From the NCBI RefSeq assembly GCF_024868665.1, contig NC_079898.1:24788367-24852366 (forward strand): a stretch of DNA of 64,000 nt, given 5' to 3'. Source of the DNA: Triplophysa rosa (Eukaryota; Chordata; Actinopteri; Cypriniformes; Nemacheilidae). The stretch's first letter is position 1. Each line of letters begins with the position of its first letter. This document shows, in pieces, positions 45,570 to 57,900 of this stretch. Made by a program: the position numbers and the translations under genes. The notes beneath the pieces were generated by a model. It was not told the origin of the DNA and made no database searches. It saw only the letters and a program-made list of their open reading frames with translations.

Positions 45570-45670
45570 CTGGTGAAGAAGGTGTGATTTCTTCTGAAAC
45601 TGTGATTGAAGTGCTAAAAAAAAGTGGAGCGTGTATTAAAGATTATTACGTCAACCCCCCTCATCGACGT
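45570..45670 (-). other. Non-coding first exon of the 42-45 kb gene
   Basis: Minus-strand sequence ending TTCTTCACCAG|GTAAAC gives a good donor at 45570, spliced to the acceptor at 44839. The 5' limit is inferred from the TATA box about 30 bp upstream of 45670. Confidence 0.55.
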
Positions 45671-45697
45671 TGTCTTGGTCGCGCGGGTCACGCCTCG

Positions 45698-45734
45698 TAT
45701 TTATAACCTCGCCGTCACAGTCCCGTCTGATTGG
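45698..45734 (-). promoter_or_regulatory. TATA box and CCAAT box
   Basis: Minus-strand TATAAATA at 45705-45698 and CCAAT at 45734-45730, spaced as in a focused RNA polymerase II promoter with a start near 45670. A second AGCCAATCAG lies near 45945. Both point to the unrecognised gene. Confidence 0.6.
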
Positions 45735-47222
45735 CTGAAATCCAAAATGTGCAAACAAACGTTATTACATTTTCTTCGTGATTTAATTCATTGCCGCTTA
45801 AAATGCTTAAGTGACGCCAATTTCCCCTTAAAGTATAACACTTTAAATACAAGTATTTCTCGTCTGAAGTATTTCTGGGTTTGAATTATGAATCTTGGCG
45901 CGTGAACTACGTGAAGCTAGGTTGGCCAGTACTCTTACCTGATTGGCTGAAAGGGAAGGAAATATTTATCGATCTTTGAGGTTAACAGGATGACTTTAGC
46001 CTTAGAATGTTCCAGTAAATTACCAGTATGTATTTTATATACCAGTAAAAACATGTACACGTTTATAGTTTTACAAGGTTTTATAAGGTCACACTTCTAT
46101 CTTAATGTATAGTGTTGCTTTCTTACGTAGTACTAAATTAACAACAAACCTTAATTTTAGACTTCCCTCTAAACTCTCAAGGGATTGTAAAGAAAGGCTG
46201 ATAGACAGAAAGAGGAGAATAGACTCATTACAGACATAACTTGATCAGATTTTCATGGATCATAGTGTAAACAATGATATGACTTTTCATTTGTTTACAG
46301 GTTCACATCTGATTGTGAACTTTAGAGATGGGACGTTTGACACTAAGGCTTCGAAGCCTGTTTTACTCTATTGAAGAATACTGGTTCGAAACTGTGTCGA
46401 GGCTTGTATCAAATGTTTGTGATCACGTGACCGATGACGTTTGAGGCTTCATACGTCACAATTAAACACCTGAAGCGATGTGACTGATTCAAATCTTTGC
46501 CGTGCCTTCTTTCATTATAAGGAGACGCAAAATGCTCTTAATGCAAATCAGAAAATCTAAATCCAGGGATATCCTTATAATCAGTTCCACCATAAGAGGT
46601 GTCCACTGAATTGCATATTGCAACATATTTCAAACATTTTACTAGTAAAGTGACATTTCAAAACGTTGTAACGCTTTTATGTGTGGACAATGATTCTCAG
46701 ACTGAAGATACAGCTGGTATTGCTTTTGTGTTAACTGGAATCAACAAGACGTGAATCATTAGAAAGTGGCTTCTATAATTGCAGCTGACCACTATGTCAC
46801 TGGTAGGGTCTGTCTTTGAATCATTTTTGGTACAATCAGGAAAAAGCCTCAAAAGCTTCATCTGCCCATCTCTAGTGAACTTTATGAGTTCACTGGCATG
46901 TTACAGAACATATCTGTGGTACAAAGACAGTATTTTAGTAATCTATGAAAATCTAAATCTATAAAGCAATAAATGGCAGTGTTGTCCAAAATTATTTTGT
47001 AAATACTGGGTTTTAAATTTTATTGAGCACCTTTGAGCCTTTTAATGGAATCAACAAATGAATAATAAACGTACAATAAATAAAGCTTTGCATTTAAAAA
47101 TTTAGAAAAAAAAAGAATTTATTTTACTAATACATTTGTAAAATACGGCAATCTGTTATTTGTCAAGGTGTTGAATTGGATAAGTTAGGATGGCCAAGAG
47201 ACAACTTAGTACCAAAACAAGT
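45735..47222. other. Intergenic region upstream of the 42-45 kb gene
   Basis: Contains a second CCAAT-like box near 45945 and the 552-bp MITE at 46323-46874. No coding exon seen. Confidence 0.5.
46323..46874. mobile_element. 552-bp hAT-like MITE (8-bp TSD)
   Basis: Ends TAGAGATGGGACG and ..TGCCCATCTCTA with a perfect GTGAACTT duplication (46315-46322 and 46875-46882). Contains GCTTCGAAGCC and GAGGCTTC words near the left end. Non-coding. Confidence 0.87.
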
Positions 47223-47228
47223 TTTATT
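47223..47228 (-). promoter_or_regulatory. Candidate poly(A) signal of tsnax
   Basis: AATAAA on the minus strand, giving a 3' UTR of about 240 nt. Confidence 0.6.
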
Positions 47229-47466
47229 GACATATCCAGGACCGTTTCATCTCGTAAACATGAACCTTCGGGTAGAACTGAATGAAGTTCAGCCTTTTTG
47301 TTTCCATTTACATGCAGTACGTCACAAAACTGAGGAACACGGCATCGCAACAGCATGCAAACAATAAAACGCATCAAAACACAAATTTTTGAGTCCTTCA
47401 AAACCAAAAATACTCAGAAAGATCAACCGACAACATGCGCAGACATGGGCACTCCTTTGGGATATC

Positions 47467-47796
47467 CTAAGCGATCCCGTCATCTGTCTCCAAGTGCGCC
47501 GCCCTGCTGGTGAACACGTCGGCGAGCATGTGTTTGGGTATCTCAGAGCCACGCACGCGCAGGGTGTAGCACGCATCTTCCACCTTCCCCAGGCTCTGAC
47601 GCAGCGTGTGCAGTTTCTTGGAGACCTCGTAGGGTCCCGTGTTGCCGATGTAAGAGAAACCGTCGTGGATTTCCCGCAGGAAGCCGCTGAGCTCGAAGGG
47701 CGTGTCCATGTCGCCATTGCCCACGCTGCTTATGCACATTCGCATAAGCTCGCCCGTCAGGTCAGCCACACCCAGCAGGTAGTCGGTTGGCGTCAC
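47467..47796 (-). CDS. tsnax: tsnax exon 6 and stop
   Basis: 330 nt encoding [20 protein letters not shown] through [22 protein letters not shown] and a TAG stop. Holds the Asp/Glu pair of the active site. Acceptor GACCTTCCAG. Confidence 0.96.
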   Translation of the reverse strand: MTPTDYLLGVADLTGELMRMCISSVGNGDMDTPFELSGFLREIHDGFSYIGNTGPYEVSKKLHTLRQSLGKVEDACYTLRVRGSEIPKHMLADVFTSRAAHLETDDGIA

Positions 47797-49532
47797 CTGG
47801 AAGGTCAGCACACACGGGCCGGGACAAACGTCCTCACCACCACCCTTCAACACAAAGATGAGGACACAATCTGTGCTGTCAAATACAGCATTTACCAAAT
47901 CACAGCACAAAAACTGAAAAGTTGATTTTTATCAACCAACACGATCAGATACATAACTCAACATGGCTCATTGGTTGCCGTATTATCACACAATGTTTCA
48001 TTTGTAGATGAACAATTAACATTTTCAGAAGAGCTTGCGCTTACTGAAAGGTTCATCATACCTTTGTGGTTTGGTCCTCTTTCATGAAGACCAGACGGGC
48101 GTTAATCTCCTCCAGACTGATCAGCCTGCGATGTTTGATGAAGTGATGGAATGAAACGGCCTCCACATACTCCTGAATCCCTAAGAGACACAAACACGTA
48201 GAGAGACGAGACAACTCATGAAGTACATCAACTACGGATATAGTCTACATTAAAACCTCATTTTTACACCAAATATTCACCGTCGTAACCTTATAAAATG
48301 AGTAACAAGTGAAACCACTGACCTAACATCTTGCCTTTAAAGAAATTTTGTTTATAAATTTGGACTTTTTAAGGTTAGATCTTTATTTATTCTATGCTTG
48401 GCTAACATGTGTTTGTTTGTTTGTTTGTTTTGGGCTACAGTTGATCCAATACAAATAAAGCACTATAAAAATAAACCTGACTTGACTATATAATTCTATT
48501 ACTATTACATATAATTTCGTAATAAAACGTAAAGTGTTGCACAAACAAGAAATGCGCCATGAACGTAGTCAAGTGCAAAGACCGCAAGTGGGGGTATTTG
48601 GACGCAGCCTTCCTCTTAATGACGGCTCTTTGGTGGTTAATTTGACAGAACAGTCACTTTACCAAATGCAAACATTCTGAATACATCCTAATGAAGAGGT
48701 TCACATACATTCATCACCTCTCTGCTTCATATCTAAATCATAAGCTGATGAAACCGGTCGGTGTGTTCATCCTTTACCAGACACAGAAACATTTCCTTTG
48801 TTTTTCTACTTTATATTTTAGTGACACAAACAGTGAAACAAAGCATGTGTGAGTCGAAACTATAGCCAGGTTTCCATCCAAAGATGGAATAAAAAATGTA
48901 ATTTCCTAGAAATGTTCAGCAACACTGGATATTTTTAGTGAAGTAAAGTGCTGCTTCAATGAAAGCTAGAAAACAAAACAGATAAGACATAGAGAGGCGG
49001 TCAAGGCTGGCTTCTGAGAATCCAACCCAAATACAATGATACACGAACTGGTCTGTTTACACCCCTGTCGATCACATTCATCTGCTTACATGAACCGGGA
49101 AAAGCATGCACAATAATAGAATAATAGAAACGCTGTATAAGTTTCAGATATATCATGCATGTCAAATATCGGGTAGCTAGCTACACATTTGAAGCATTTG
49201 TGGATGGAGAACCTGGCGTGAAGGCTCGATGGAACTGATGCAGATCATCTCCTCTCAGTTCTTCAGCTATCTGTCCGATCTTCTGCCTCACACCATCCAG
49301 TTTCACATCTGCGTCGTTCAGTATGTTCTCAAAGTCTGGAACGCTGTCAAACAATCCAATACACAAGACCGCATCAGGTTCATTGACCTTTTCATCACAT
49401 CTGTGCAACAGGTTTTTGAAACTCGTCTCCAACAGTGTACTGGTTGTATATGTAGACAGTATATATATACACAATACATTATGTATTGTAGATACTGTCT
49501 AAGTGCACATTCCAGTTTTTTATTTATTAAAC

Positions 49533-49609
<77 letters not shown>

Positions 49610-50387
49610 AAATAGCTAGCCACTTAGTTGAACATGTAGTAAACTGGTAAAGCTCTGGAGTGCATCTCACCTGGTCACCCTGTGCAGGAGGAATATGGTC
49701 CGTTTGCTTTCAATGGTAACATCACGACTGATTTTCACCAAACGTTCATACTTATCATGTTTGGTGTCCAATTCTCGCTGGAACACTGTAGAAAAACAAG
49801 CGAGTGTCCTTCAATAATCCACACTAACAGGTGTCTGAGAAACAGTGCACACTGTTTGTCTATTTCATTTCCTTAATTAAACAAACAACAGAAATTCTAA
49901 TAGTTTTTAATACAAATGCCATTATGAACCATGAGCCGTTTACTATTAAAACCATCACAAAATTCCTTTGTTTAGGGTTTTGAATGATGTTCTATTGGTT
50001 CCCATCTGCCACATTGCAAATAGGGAGGGACCCACACAGACCAATATAGTTTCCAATCAAAATAACATCATTTCCATTATAACCATTAAAATACGTTCAA
50101 ATAACGTTACTTCTAAAAGATTTTCACCTTTAAAAGCAGCTATGACAGCTGAATCTGAGTTAACACAATCCTCTGATTTCAGTCCAGCATCTGTCCTCCG
50201 ATTTCGGACACATCCCTCGTCTGCAAAAAAATCATAATTTGCGCAAATTTACAAATAAACAAGATCACATCTCAGGCAAATTACGTTAACTACAGAGACA
50301 TCAGCGTCGAATTATGTTAAGAAATGCATTAGCACAGTAATAATGATGAATAATCGTGTGTGTGCTTTTACCTTCTCGTTTACTCAT
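47467..50387 (-). CDS. tsnax: Translin-associated factor X (TRAX), 6 exons, 267 aa
   Basis: TRAX pairs with translin to form the C3PO ribonuclease, which removes the passenger strand during RISC activation and processes tRNA fragments. Six exons join to 804 nt: 50372-50387, 50128-50220, 49671-49785, 49213-49343, 48062-48180, 47467-47796. Hallmarks: MSKRED start with a short basic N-terminus, [76 protein letters not shown]. The two Glu of EYVE and the Asp and Glu of DLTGE match the acidic residues assigned to TRAX catalysis. It is about 23 aa shorter than human TRAX (290), mostly in the segment between DQTTK and VTPTDY. The gene looks intact. Confidence 0.96.
48062..48180 (-). CDS. tsnax: tsnax exon 5
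   Basis: 119 nt encoding [20 protein letters not shown] through [12 protein letters not shown], with the first pair of catalytic-type Glu residues. Acceptor CTCTTAG, donor GTATGA. Confidence 0.95.
49213..49343 (-). CDS. tsnax: tsnax exon 4
   Basis: 131 nt encoding [20 protein letters not shown].. through [13 protein letters not shown]. Acceptor TTTGACAG, donor GTTCTC (weak). Confidence 0.92.
49533..49608. repeat. (ATCT)n microsatellite in a tsnax intron
   Basis: About 19 perfect ATCT units, probably length-polymorphic. Confidence 0.95.
49671..49785 (-). CDS. tsnax: tsnax exon 3
   Basis: 115 nt encoding (V)[19 protein letters not shown] through [15 protein letters not shown]. Acceptor TTTCTACAG, donor GTGAGA. 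Strong match to the family core. Confidence 0.93.
50128..50220 (-). CDS. tsnax: tsnax exon 2
   Basis: 93 nt encoding (D)[18 protein letters not shown].. ending SAVIAAFK, the variable N-terminal segment. Acceptor TTTTTTGCAG, donor GTGAAA. Confidence 0.85.
50372..50387 (-). CDS. tsnax: tsnax exon 1 (start)
   Basis: ATG at 50387-50385, reads MSKRE plus one base, then the GTAAAA donor. The 5' UTR extends upstream for an unknown length. Confidence 0.85.
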
Positions 50388-51934
50388 TTCTCTGCTTAAG
50401 TATATTTAAGTGGACACGTGGGTTCACCAATGGATAAACGACAACAGTAAACTGCTTTATTTCTCCAGCTGTTTGTGACCCTTGATGCTGTAAATCTCAC
50501 TGAACGCATCGACTATGAACTCTCTCGTGTGTCATAATTATTGCGCATCTTCAAACGTCTGAAACTGAAAAACAACGTGTTGCAAAAACGCATCTTCAAG
50601 ATCGTGTATTCGTTATAAAAGTGCCGTTTCCCATATAATACAATCCGAATTAAACTCCGGCACACGCACAGACCACCAACGTTTTCCTGCGCTGTTTAAT
50701 GACGCTGCCTTGCAGAGCATTCTGGGTAACGTAGTATTCGACTAGACAAAGCACAAAACTCATTACACGAATCATTTAGCACCGGGGTCAAATAAAAGTG
50801 GTAATGTTGTAAACATTTAACCACCCAGGGTCCATTTAACCCTTTCCCATTCCCATACATGTGCATAATGTTTAAAAAAATAAACGATCTACTATAATTG
50901 TTGTTCATTATAAACAAAATGCAGATATTCTACTAAAAAATAAATTAGCTACTTAACATTTTCAAGGACAAGCAACCAAAGTCAAGCCCATTTTTTATTC
51001 GCACGTGACACCTGTAACCGTTCACAATGCAGGGATTCACTGAAAAGAACGTAATTGTAAATCACACACGAATGGCCGAAACATGCCAATACAATTGGAC
51101 TTAATGTATTTTTTATGTAACACACAGACGCACACTTTGACTGCATATGTGTCATACATGTGCTCCTCCTGAACGACGTATGCCAACTGTGTCCGTGCCA
51201 TCCAGTGCCGCTTCACTGTATTTATTAATCTCACCGACAGGGGGCAGTAGTTGATAATGTCATGTTGTCTAATGTCTGTATGAAATGAGATTTCTACACA
51301 ATTTATTGTTTTATTAATATCTATATTAATATATCATGTTTTGCAACTCACTGTAACTACAAATAACTAATAAAAAGTAGCAAAAATTGCTTACAACACA
51401 GTATTTAATCATTAAAAAAGTGAAGAATATTGTGACCATTAGATGTCCATTTTAGGAAGTCATTTATCTAATGATTGTACGCAAAGTTACTTTACTTTAT
51501 AATTTTACAGTAACCCAAGAGTCAGGACAGGTGCATCGAGTGAGACACAACAGTGACTACGACTTGTGATATTGGTATCAGTGGTGGAGCCAGAGGGGGT
51601 CCAAGGTGGCACTGAACACCCCTGACATCCAATTGGCCACCCTGGGTGCCACCCTAAAATTTGATAAGCTACTTATAATGACATTTTTTTCAAAAATCAT
51701 GTTTTTTATTATATGTTATCGTGTAAGTTATCTGTATTTTTTGTTATTATGGCTTAAATCAAAACAAACCAACTGCAGTTTGATTGATATTAATTGGAAT
51801 GCATAATAAACAACATGATTTTATAGTTATCTCATTTTGGAAACAAACTCTTCATATATTTATGTATATAGTTTTGTTTTTCAAGTTATTTACAAGTTTA
51901 CACTTTGATACAGTGCTTCTGATTGCATCTAAGT

Positions 51935-52150
51935 AACTTTAATACTGTGTTTCTGTAAACATGTAATGTGCACCACTAATGTAAACATGTAAATAACTTT
52001 AATACAGTTTTTCTGTTAACATGTAAACAATTTGAATACAGTGTTTCTGCAAACATGTAATGTGCACCACTAATGTAAACATGTAAAAATAAATACATTT
52101 GATAAAGCTTTTAATATGCACCATGTAAACATGTAAATATAAATAACTCA
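51935..52150. repeat. Short tandem array, about 105-bp unit
   Basis: The block ATGTAATGTGCACCACTAAT GTAAACATGTAAA occurs twice about 107 bp apart, with shorter AATACAGTGTTTCTG and AACATGTAAA echoes between. Confidence 0.65.
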
Positions 52151-52220
52151 GATACAAGCATTATGTAAATTACTTTCTTACAGTGTAAAACAATTTGATT
52201 TTTTTACATTTTAAGGGATT

Positions 52221-52451
52221 TCAGCAGGTAGAAATTAAAAATGAAATGGTTAGCCCTCTCTGAAATGATTTTACACATTCTGCTGTAGATGCACTCATTT
52301 CATTCTGTGCAAACACAACAAAATCACACCAGTCCAGTCCCGAGATCAGCATGTGACCTTCAACTTGCCAGTAGTAAGCGTGCTCTTGTTGTAACTCTGG
52401 TGTGCCATTTTGCAACTTCAGGTGTGGACAGTCAATGTTACATTTGGGCAC
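52221..52451 (-). pseudogene. Fragment of a YqaJ-like nuclease, probably transposon-derived
   Basis: The frame reads NGTPELQQEHAYYWQVEGHM then LISGLDWCDFVVFAQNEM, which resembles the central part of YqaJ/lambda-exonuclease-like domains (HxYYxQVQxxM then a WCDFxV strand). No full domain, splice pattern or neighbouring exon was found, so I treat it as a remnant of a mobile-element protein. It could also be an isolated exon of an unseen gene. Confidence 0.4.
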
Positions 52452-52879
52452 TTCATCTCTAAAAGGCCAAAAACTTGGTGCTCCGTGGGGTCATAAACTA
52501 TGCCATCAGGAGAGGTGCCAACCCAGTCCTCAAGGACAGAAGTTCACTCCACACAACAGACAGTATTCCTCTACCGCTGCAGATTGAAGGCCTCTCTTCA
52601 TGTTGCACATTTGACCTCATAGTCAGATATAAGGTTAGTTTACTGCACATCATTTACTCATCCTGTGTCGTTTAGACATGTAAGAGACTTACATGTTAGG
52701 CAGAAAGACAGGCTCAGGGTTTGATCTCATGTGTCCCAACATGGCAACCAGAGAAATTGTTCCGAAACACACGAATGAAACTTCACGAATGAAGGCTGTC
52801 AATTTGTGTATAATACTATTAAACCTAACCATGTTTGCTTGTATGATTGCACCCAATGGATGTAAAGGTGGTTGGTTTA

Positions 52880-53065
52880 ATGGCATAGTTCAACCAAAAA
52901 TGAAAGTCGTAAATGACTCATGCTCAAGTTGTTCCAAACCCGTATCAATTTCTTTGTAGAACACAAAGAAAGATACTCCGAAAAATGCTAGTAACGTAAA
53001 CTGTTCTGTTAAACACAAAAGAAGATATTTACGAAAGCAAACCGAGACACCTTTGACAACCATTT
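52880..53065. repeat. GTTCACC-type short repeat
   Basis: Starts ATAGTTCAACCAAAAATGAA and contains CACAAAAGAAGATATTTACG; same family as 2770, 13436 and 21755. Confidence 0.6.
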
Positions 53066-53500
53066 TTGACTACCCCAGAAATTGCTAACATTTTCCAACA
53101 TTATATATATATATATATATATTACAGTATTTCAACTATACAAATACATATATAGAAATACTGTAAAATGGGTGAAATACTGCATCAAATGAACTCGACT
53201 TCGCCTTGAAGTTTTTACACAATATTTGACAATAAAATAAATAAATAAATAACCATGCCGTCTGGAGGTCCACTGTATCTTTTTAAACATATGAAGTGTT
53301 ATTACTGTGTTTATCATGTGAACCTCATGTGTTCATGTGACGTGATAAAGCAAAAAAGCTTTAGGATACAGCTGATCTATATTTAAAAAATCCACTAGAT
53401 GGCGCCGTTGCAGCAATAATCACCTCACTGCTCTGCACACGTTTGTGTGGCGCTGAAGAATGAAAAGAAGCCTAACATCTTTTCGTGATTTTTTTTATTT

Positions 53501-54807
53501 TTAAAATGGCAGTTTCAGTAGATAAATATACAGCTTGAGCTTGTACAACAAACATATTCTTTAATACATTTATAAAACTGAAATTCAGTGACAGTAGTAG
53601 TTTATTCTAAAATAGGTGATAATTGAAACAGTTGACACTCACAGTTGTTACATCTACATGTCTCTCCGAAACACATCTATGCAGAAAACGGGGACACGAA
53701 ACGTGTGGATGTGTTTGCCATGCCAGGGGTAATAATGGATCAAAGGCATAAAGAAATATTTATTTCACTTTACTGGTGTAAGATGATGCTACAAATCCCT
53801 TTAAACGTTTCATAACATTCATGGAGGAAAAACGAACATTAAAATTAAATCTGTGAATAATGGAATGTGTGTGGTACAAACAACGAAATGTTGCATTTTC
53901 AATGAATTCAAAACGGACCTATGTTATATTTCCAGCAGGGTTTATCCATCAGGAACTGGTTGGATGGTAAAAAGTGATGTCATCCTTACAGGCGGTCAAG
54001 AGGAGGGGCCAAAAACTAAGATGGATTGTTAATGTGAAAGTTGTTTCAGAGGTGGAGCGAGTTATTACATTATGTTGAAAAAAATACAAAGACAAAAAAA
54101 CCTAGAATAACGTGAAACTAAGTGGGGAAAACATCCAGTGAATTTAAATCGTATTAAAGAAAACGTGTTTAAGAGGAGAATATGGTTCTCATGACGGCTA
54201 ATTCAGAATTGTATTAATGAAGTGAGAAAACATTTGCTGTGTGTTTTCTGGAAATAAAAATGAGAACTTGAGAGAGTTGAGGGGAACGATCCTTCATCAA
54301 GACATCCAACTTCATTATACCGATGTGCCCAAGAGAACTGTGAAGCAATAACATCGACTTTGGCGTGTGTCAGTCATCAGTGCGTTAAAAACCTCTCAAA
54401 GCTCCTCTTTACAGTATGGAATACATCTTATAAAAAATAAACTTTTGCTTTTCAACAGCGTCCTGAGAGTTTGAATTGTCTGCTAGTATTGACACAATAT
54501 CCACATGGTCTCCATGAAGTCTCTTTATTCCTCTCGCTCCATCTCTTCTTCCCAATAGTCTTTTCCCAATGGGATCAATGGAAGTCTTTTTTTTGGCAGA
54601 TCACACCGTCACCTCAAGCGTTAGCTAGATCACCGTCCACAAGAAAAGTGTCAAACCTCCGAAAAATCTGGAGAATATTTTTTCTTCCACATATGGAAGG
54701 CTGGAGGGTCGGGTCTTTGGAGATAGCCGTGATGAAGGAAGCAGCTTACTGGATTCTCTCAACCCAATCCAAGCTCTCATTGGCTCATCTGGAGCCAATC
54801 CAAGCTC
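53501..54807 (-). other. itga9 3' UTR region
   Basis: Non-coding DNA after the itga9 stop. Several minus-strand AATAAA candidates exist (for example 53601-53606); the real poly(A) site cannot be chosen. Short frames here are not supported. Confidence 0.45.
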
Positions 54808-54840
54808 TCATTGGCTCTTCTGGACCCAATCCCAGCTTTC
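54748..54840 (-). repeat. Three 31-bp tandem units spanning the itga9 stop codon
   Basis: Units at 54840-54810 (coding), 54809-54779 and 54778-54748 on the minus strand. Units 1 and 2 differ at 4 of 31 positions by my count; unit 3 matches for the first half. Each begins GA(A/G)AGCT(G/T)GGATTGG. Confidence 0.85.
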
Positions 54841-54906
54841 GTCACTGTCCTTCCTGTTCTTTTCCGCTTCTATGATCTCTCTGTAATGTCTTCGGAAGAA
54901 CCCCAT
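54808..54906 (-). CDS. itga9: itga9 last exon: cytoplasmic tail and stop
   Basis: 99 nt encoding MGFFRRHYREIIEAEKNRKD SDESWDWVQKSQ and a TGA stop. GFFRR is the integrin alpha membrane-proximal motif (GFFKR class). The last 31 nt repeat in tandem into the 3' UTR, and the stop lies across the first repeat border. Confidence 0.95.
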   Translation of the reverse strand: MGFFRRHYREIIEAEKNRKDSDESWDWVQKSQ

Positions 54907-57900
54907 CTAGAAAAAGGAAAATATATTTTTTTACAAATTCACGTGACGGATGCAAATGTAAACAAACAGGAACAGTATTTCATTCAAATCAATGCAATTT
55001 ATGCACAAAATACTTTGCACAAAATTAGATCAAGCATCTTTGGTCGTCTTGATGAACTATTTTAGACGTTGTGATGCTCAAGTTGACGCGGGGTCATGCG
55101 GAAAGTCTTCAGGATTCATAAACGGAGGGATGGGCGAGTAGATAAACACAGACAGACAGCGCTACTGTAAATTGTGTCAATACAGGAAATACAGCGCTCA
55201 ACTTCCTGTGACTCCTCACGTTTGTCTTTGTCCGAACGCTGTTTATTGATTCAGACCTCGATTCTCTTCAGGCATTTCCTGACGCTGAGGGAGCGACACA
55301 TGTGCAGGCCTTGTTCAGGAGGTTTACTTTGGCCGATTTCGGGGAATGAGTGAAAAGTATCCTTACATCAACATTCCTGAGTTGCTGTAGTATTCCCACT
55401 GGAAAGAATCGGAGTGGAAAAGAAAAGCGGCCCTTGTTTCAGAGGCCCTGAAATCAGTTTGATTCACTTTCATGTGTTAGCGTTGTTATGTTCTCTTTAT
55501 GGCCGGTGTGGGCGGAGCTACAGATCTTTATTGAGCCCTCAGGCTGTGTGTCCAACAAAAGCAACAGTAGTGTGTGGATAGAGTATGTGACACATCCAAA
55601 CACTCTCGTGAAGTCTAGTCGACAATAGAGGTGACTCCGAATAGTCGAAGATTCGATGCTTGGATGTTATGCAGTGGGGATCATGCCATTTTAGTTATAT
55701 GGGCAGTGGTGTAGCAGACGGGCACGCACTGTGCCACCAAACATATTATTTATGATGTAAAGAAATGGGAGATTTCAAGGCTTGGGTACCGAAACCCCTG
55801 GCGCACATGAGGTCTGGCTATGACCCAGCGATGGATCGCGTCTCTCCGCGTCTTCTGTGCAGTGAGACCGGTAAAGAGGAGCAGCACTTTTCCGCACACA
55901 CCCGCAGATGACTCGCAAATGAATGTGTACACCGTTTCCAAACATTTGTCACTTACCGATAGGGATGTAACGATTCACTCAGCTCACGATGCGATGCGAT
56001 TCACGATTCTGATCTCACGATGAGATTTATTCACGATTTACTCACGATTTATTTTTACAAAATGAGTTGAAACAAATTAGAAATGAACAACTTCCCTTGC
56101 ATTATTTCTTAAATGCTTCACGTTTCTTTGTATAATAAAATAATGTTTTATTTCAAATAACAATAAACAAATAACTAAACTGCAATTTTATAACAAATTA
56201 ATAATAGAAATAGTCTATAAACTAATACTGTCTGAGCTTTTCTTGGATTTTTTTGCATTTAAGAAATATCAGCATGTCCACGTTTAGATTTGCAGTGAAA
56301 ATAGCGGCCCCTGCTGTTCAAAAAATGTATTGCGATTCAGTTCACACCTCAACCGATTTGAATCGTCACTCATTATAACCGATTTTCAATATAATATCAA
56401 TATGATTCAATATCAATATGATATGTAAATGCGTTATTTAGACTGAACTTTGCGCTGCATGATACAAAAAATAATACAAATAATAAATATAACCACGATA
56501 TAAACAAAATCACCGCATATAACAAGCACGGTGCAGACGTGTCAGGAGGAGAAAGACTGCGCAGGAAAAAAGGATGAAAGGGACTTTTTGACTGTTTAAA
56601 TGGTAAGATCTCTCCTTTACATGCGGTAAATAAAGTCACTTTATTTGTAGTTCATTGGTAATGAACGTCCTGCATTATAATAATTGAATAGTTTTAAAAA
56701 TAGTTTTGAGGCGAGATCTGGTCTAGTGAGTGGCACAGCATTGTTATGTGATGTTTAGTGCATTGATTTTACTATTCGTGGCTTGTATTTTGAAAATATG
56801 TTTCCCTGCATTTCAGACATTTTGCCTAAACACATTTATTTTGCACATTGTGATTTAATCTGGTTTATTTCGGTTTTTATATTTTTTTATTATAAAGGTA
56901 TATTCTGTTCTAAACAAATTCTTTAAATAATCGTTTGATTGTTTTTTGATGCATAAATGTCACGCTGCACTTTGCGATCTACCCTTGTTAATCGCTTGGC
57001 GTCGTCCCCACATGCACACACGCGAACGCGCACACACACGTGAGAGATTCGACTATCAGTCGAATATAGGCAAGATGTGACAATTCTGATTCGATTTTGT
57101 AAATCCTTAGTCGAGGACACCCCTAGTCGACCGCGAAGTGCAGTATCCAAGTTATTATTATTCATGCCGTGCATATTGTGATCGAGCCAGAACAAATTTG
57201 GAATATATGAATGTTTATGTCTTTAAGTGCAACCCAAAATCTAGAATCGAATTGGCTGATAAGTACAGTATGTTGATCCTGAAACTTTCTTTGCCAAAAA
57301 TGATTTCTAAAAATTAATTTTTGAATGTTTTCAAAAATTTCAGAAATCAAGACACATTTACTCGAGAAGCAAAATAACCTAGTGTAATAAATCTTGTTTA
57401 ATAAAAAAATATTTATTTTATTAAAAATATTTACTCAATACAAAATTTACTTCATGCTTAAAACAACTAAAAATATCCGCCAATGGGGTAAGAGAAATAA
57501 ACTTAGTTCAAAGAGAAAACAAGATTTTTTTAAACCCATTGGCAGATATTGTTGTTATGTTTTTAGCATGATCTCACCTAATTTTAACAGTTGTCAATGA
57601 AAACAAGACAACTTGTTTGAAAGTTGAAAGAATTGAAAGATATTTGTGCTGGAAAACGAGACAAAAACTGTTCAAGTAATCAAATGTTTTGAAGAAATTG
57701 GAGGTGATGCGGTACCTTCCAGAGCAGCACAGCCAGCAGAAGGAAGATGAGGATCCCGATGAGCAGGCTGATGGCGATGATCCATCCCACCACATAACCC
57801 CTGGGCTCCTGACTGTGAAGAGCCTCAAACAACAGCTGGAACACAACACAGCCCCAGTTAACACACACTCACACACAACACAACACTGACCAGAGCCTGT

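Larger units (their letters stand above)
50388..53500. other. Intergenic region between tsnax and itga9
   Basis: The tsnax promoter should be in 50.4-50.7 kb, but no clear TATA was seen. Further on are a tandem-like repeat at 51935-52150, a YqaJ-like fragment at 52221-52451 and repeat copies. No intact gene. Confidence 0.5.

Noticed and set aside
54471..54875. A 134-aa + strand frame
   Set aside because: Antisense to the itga9 last exon and 3' UTR; no family resemblance.
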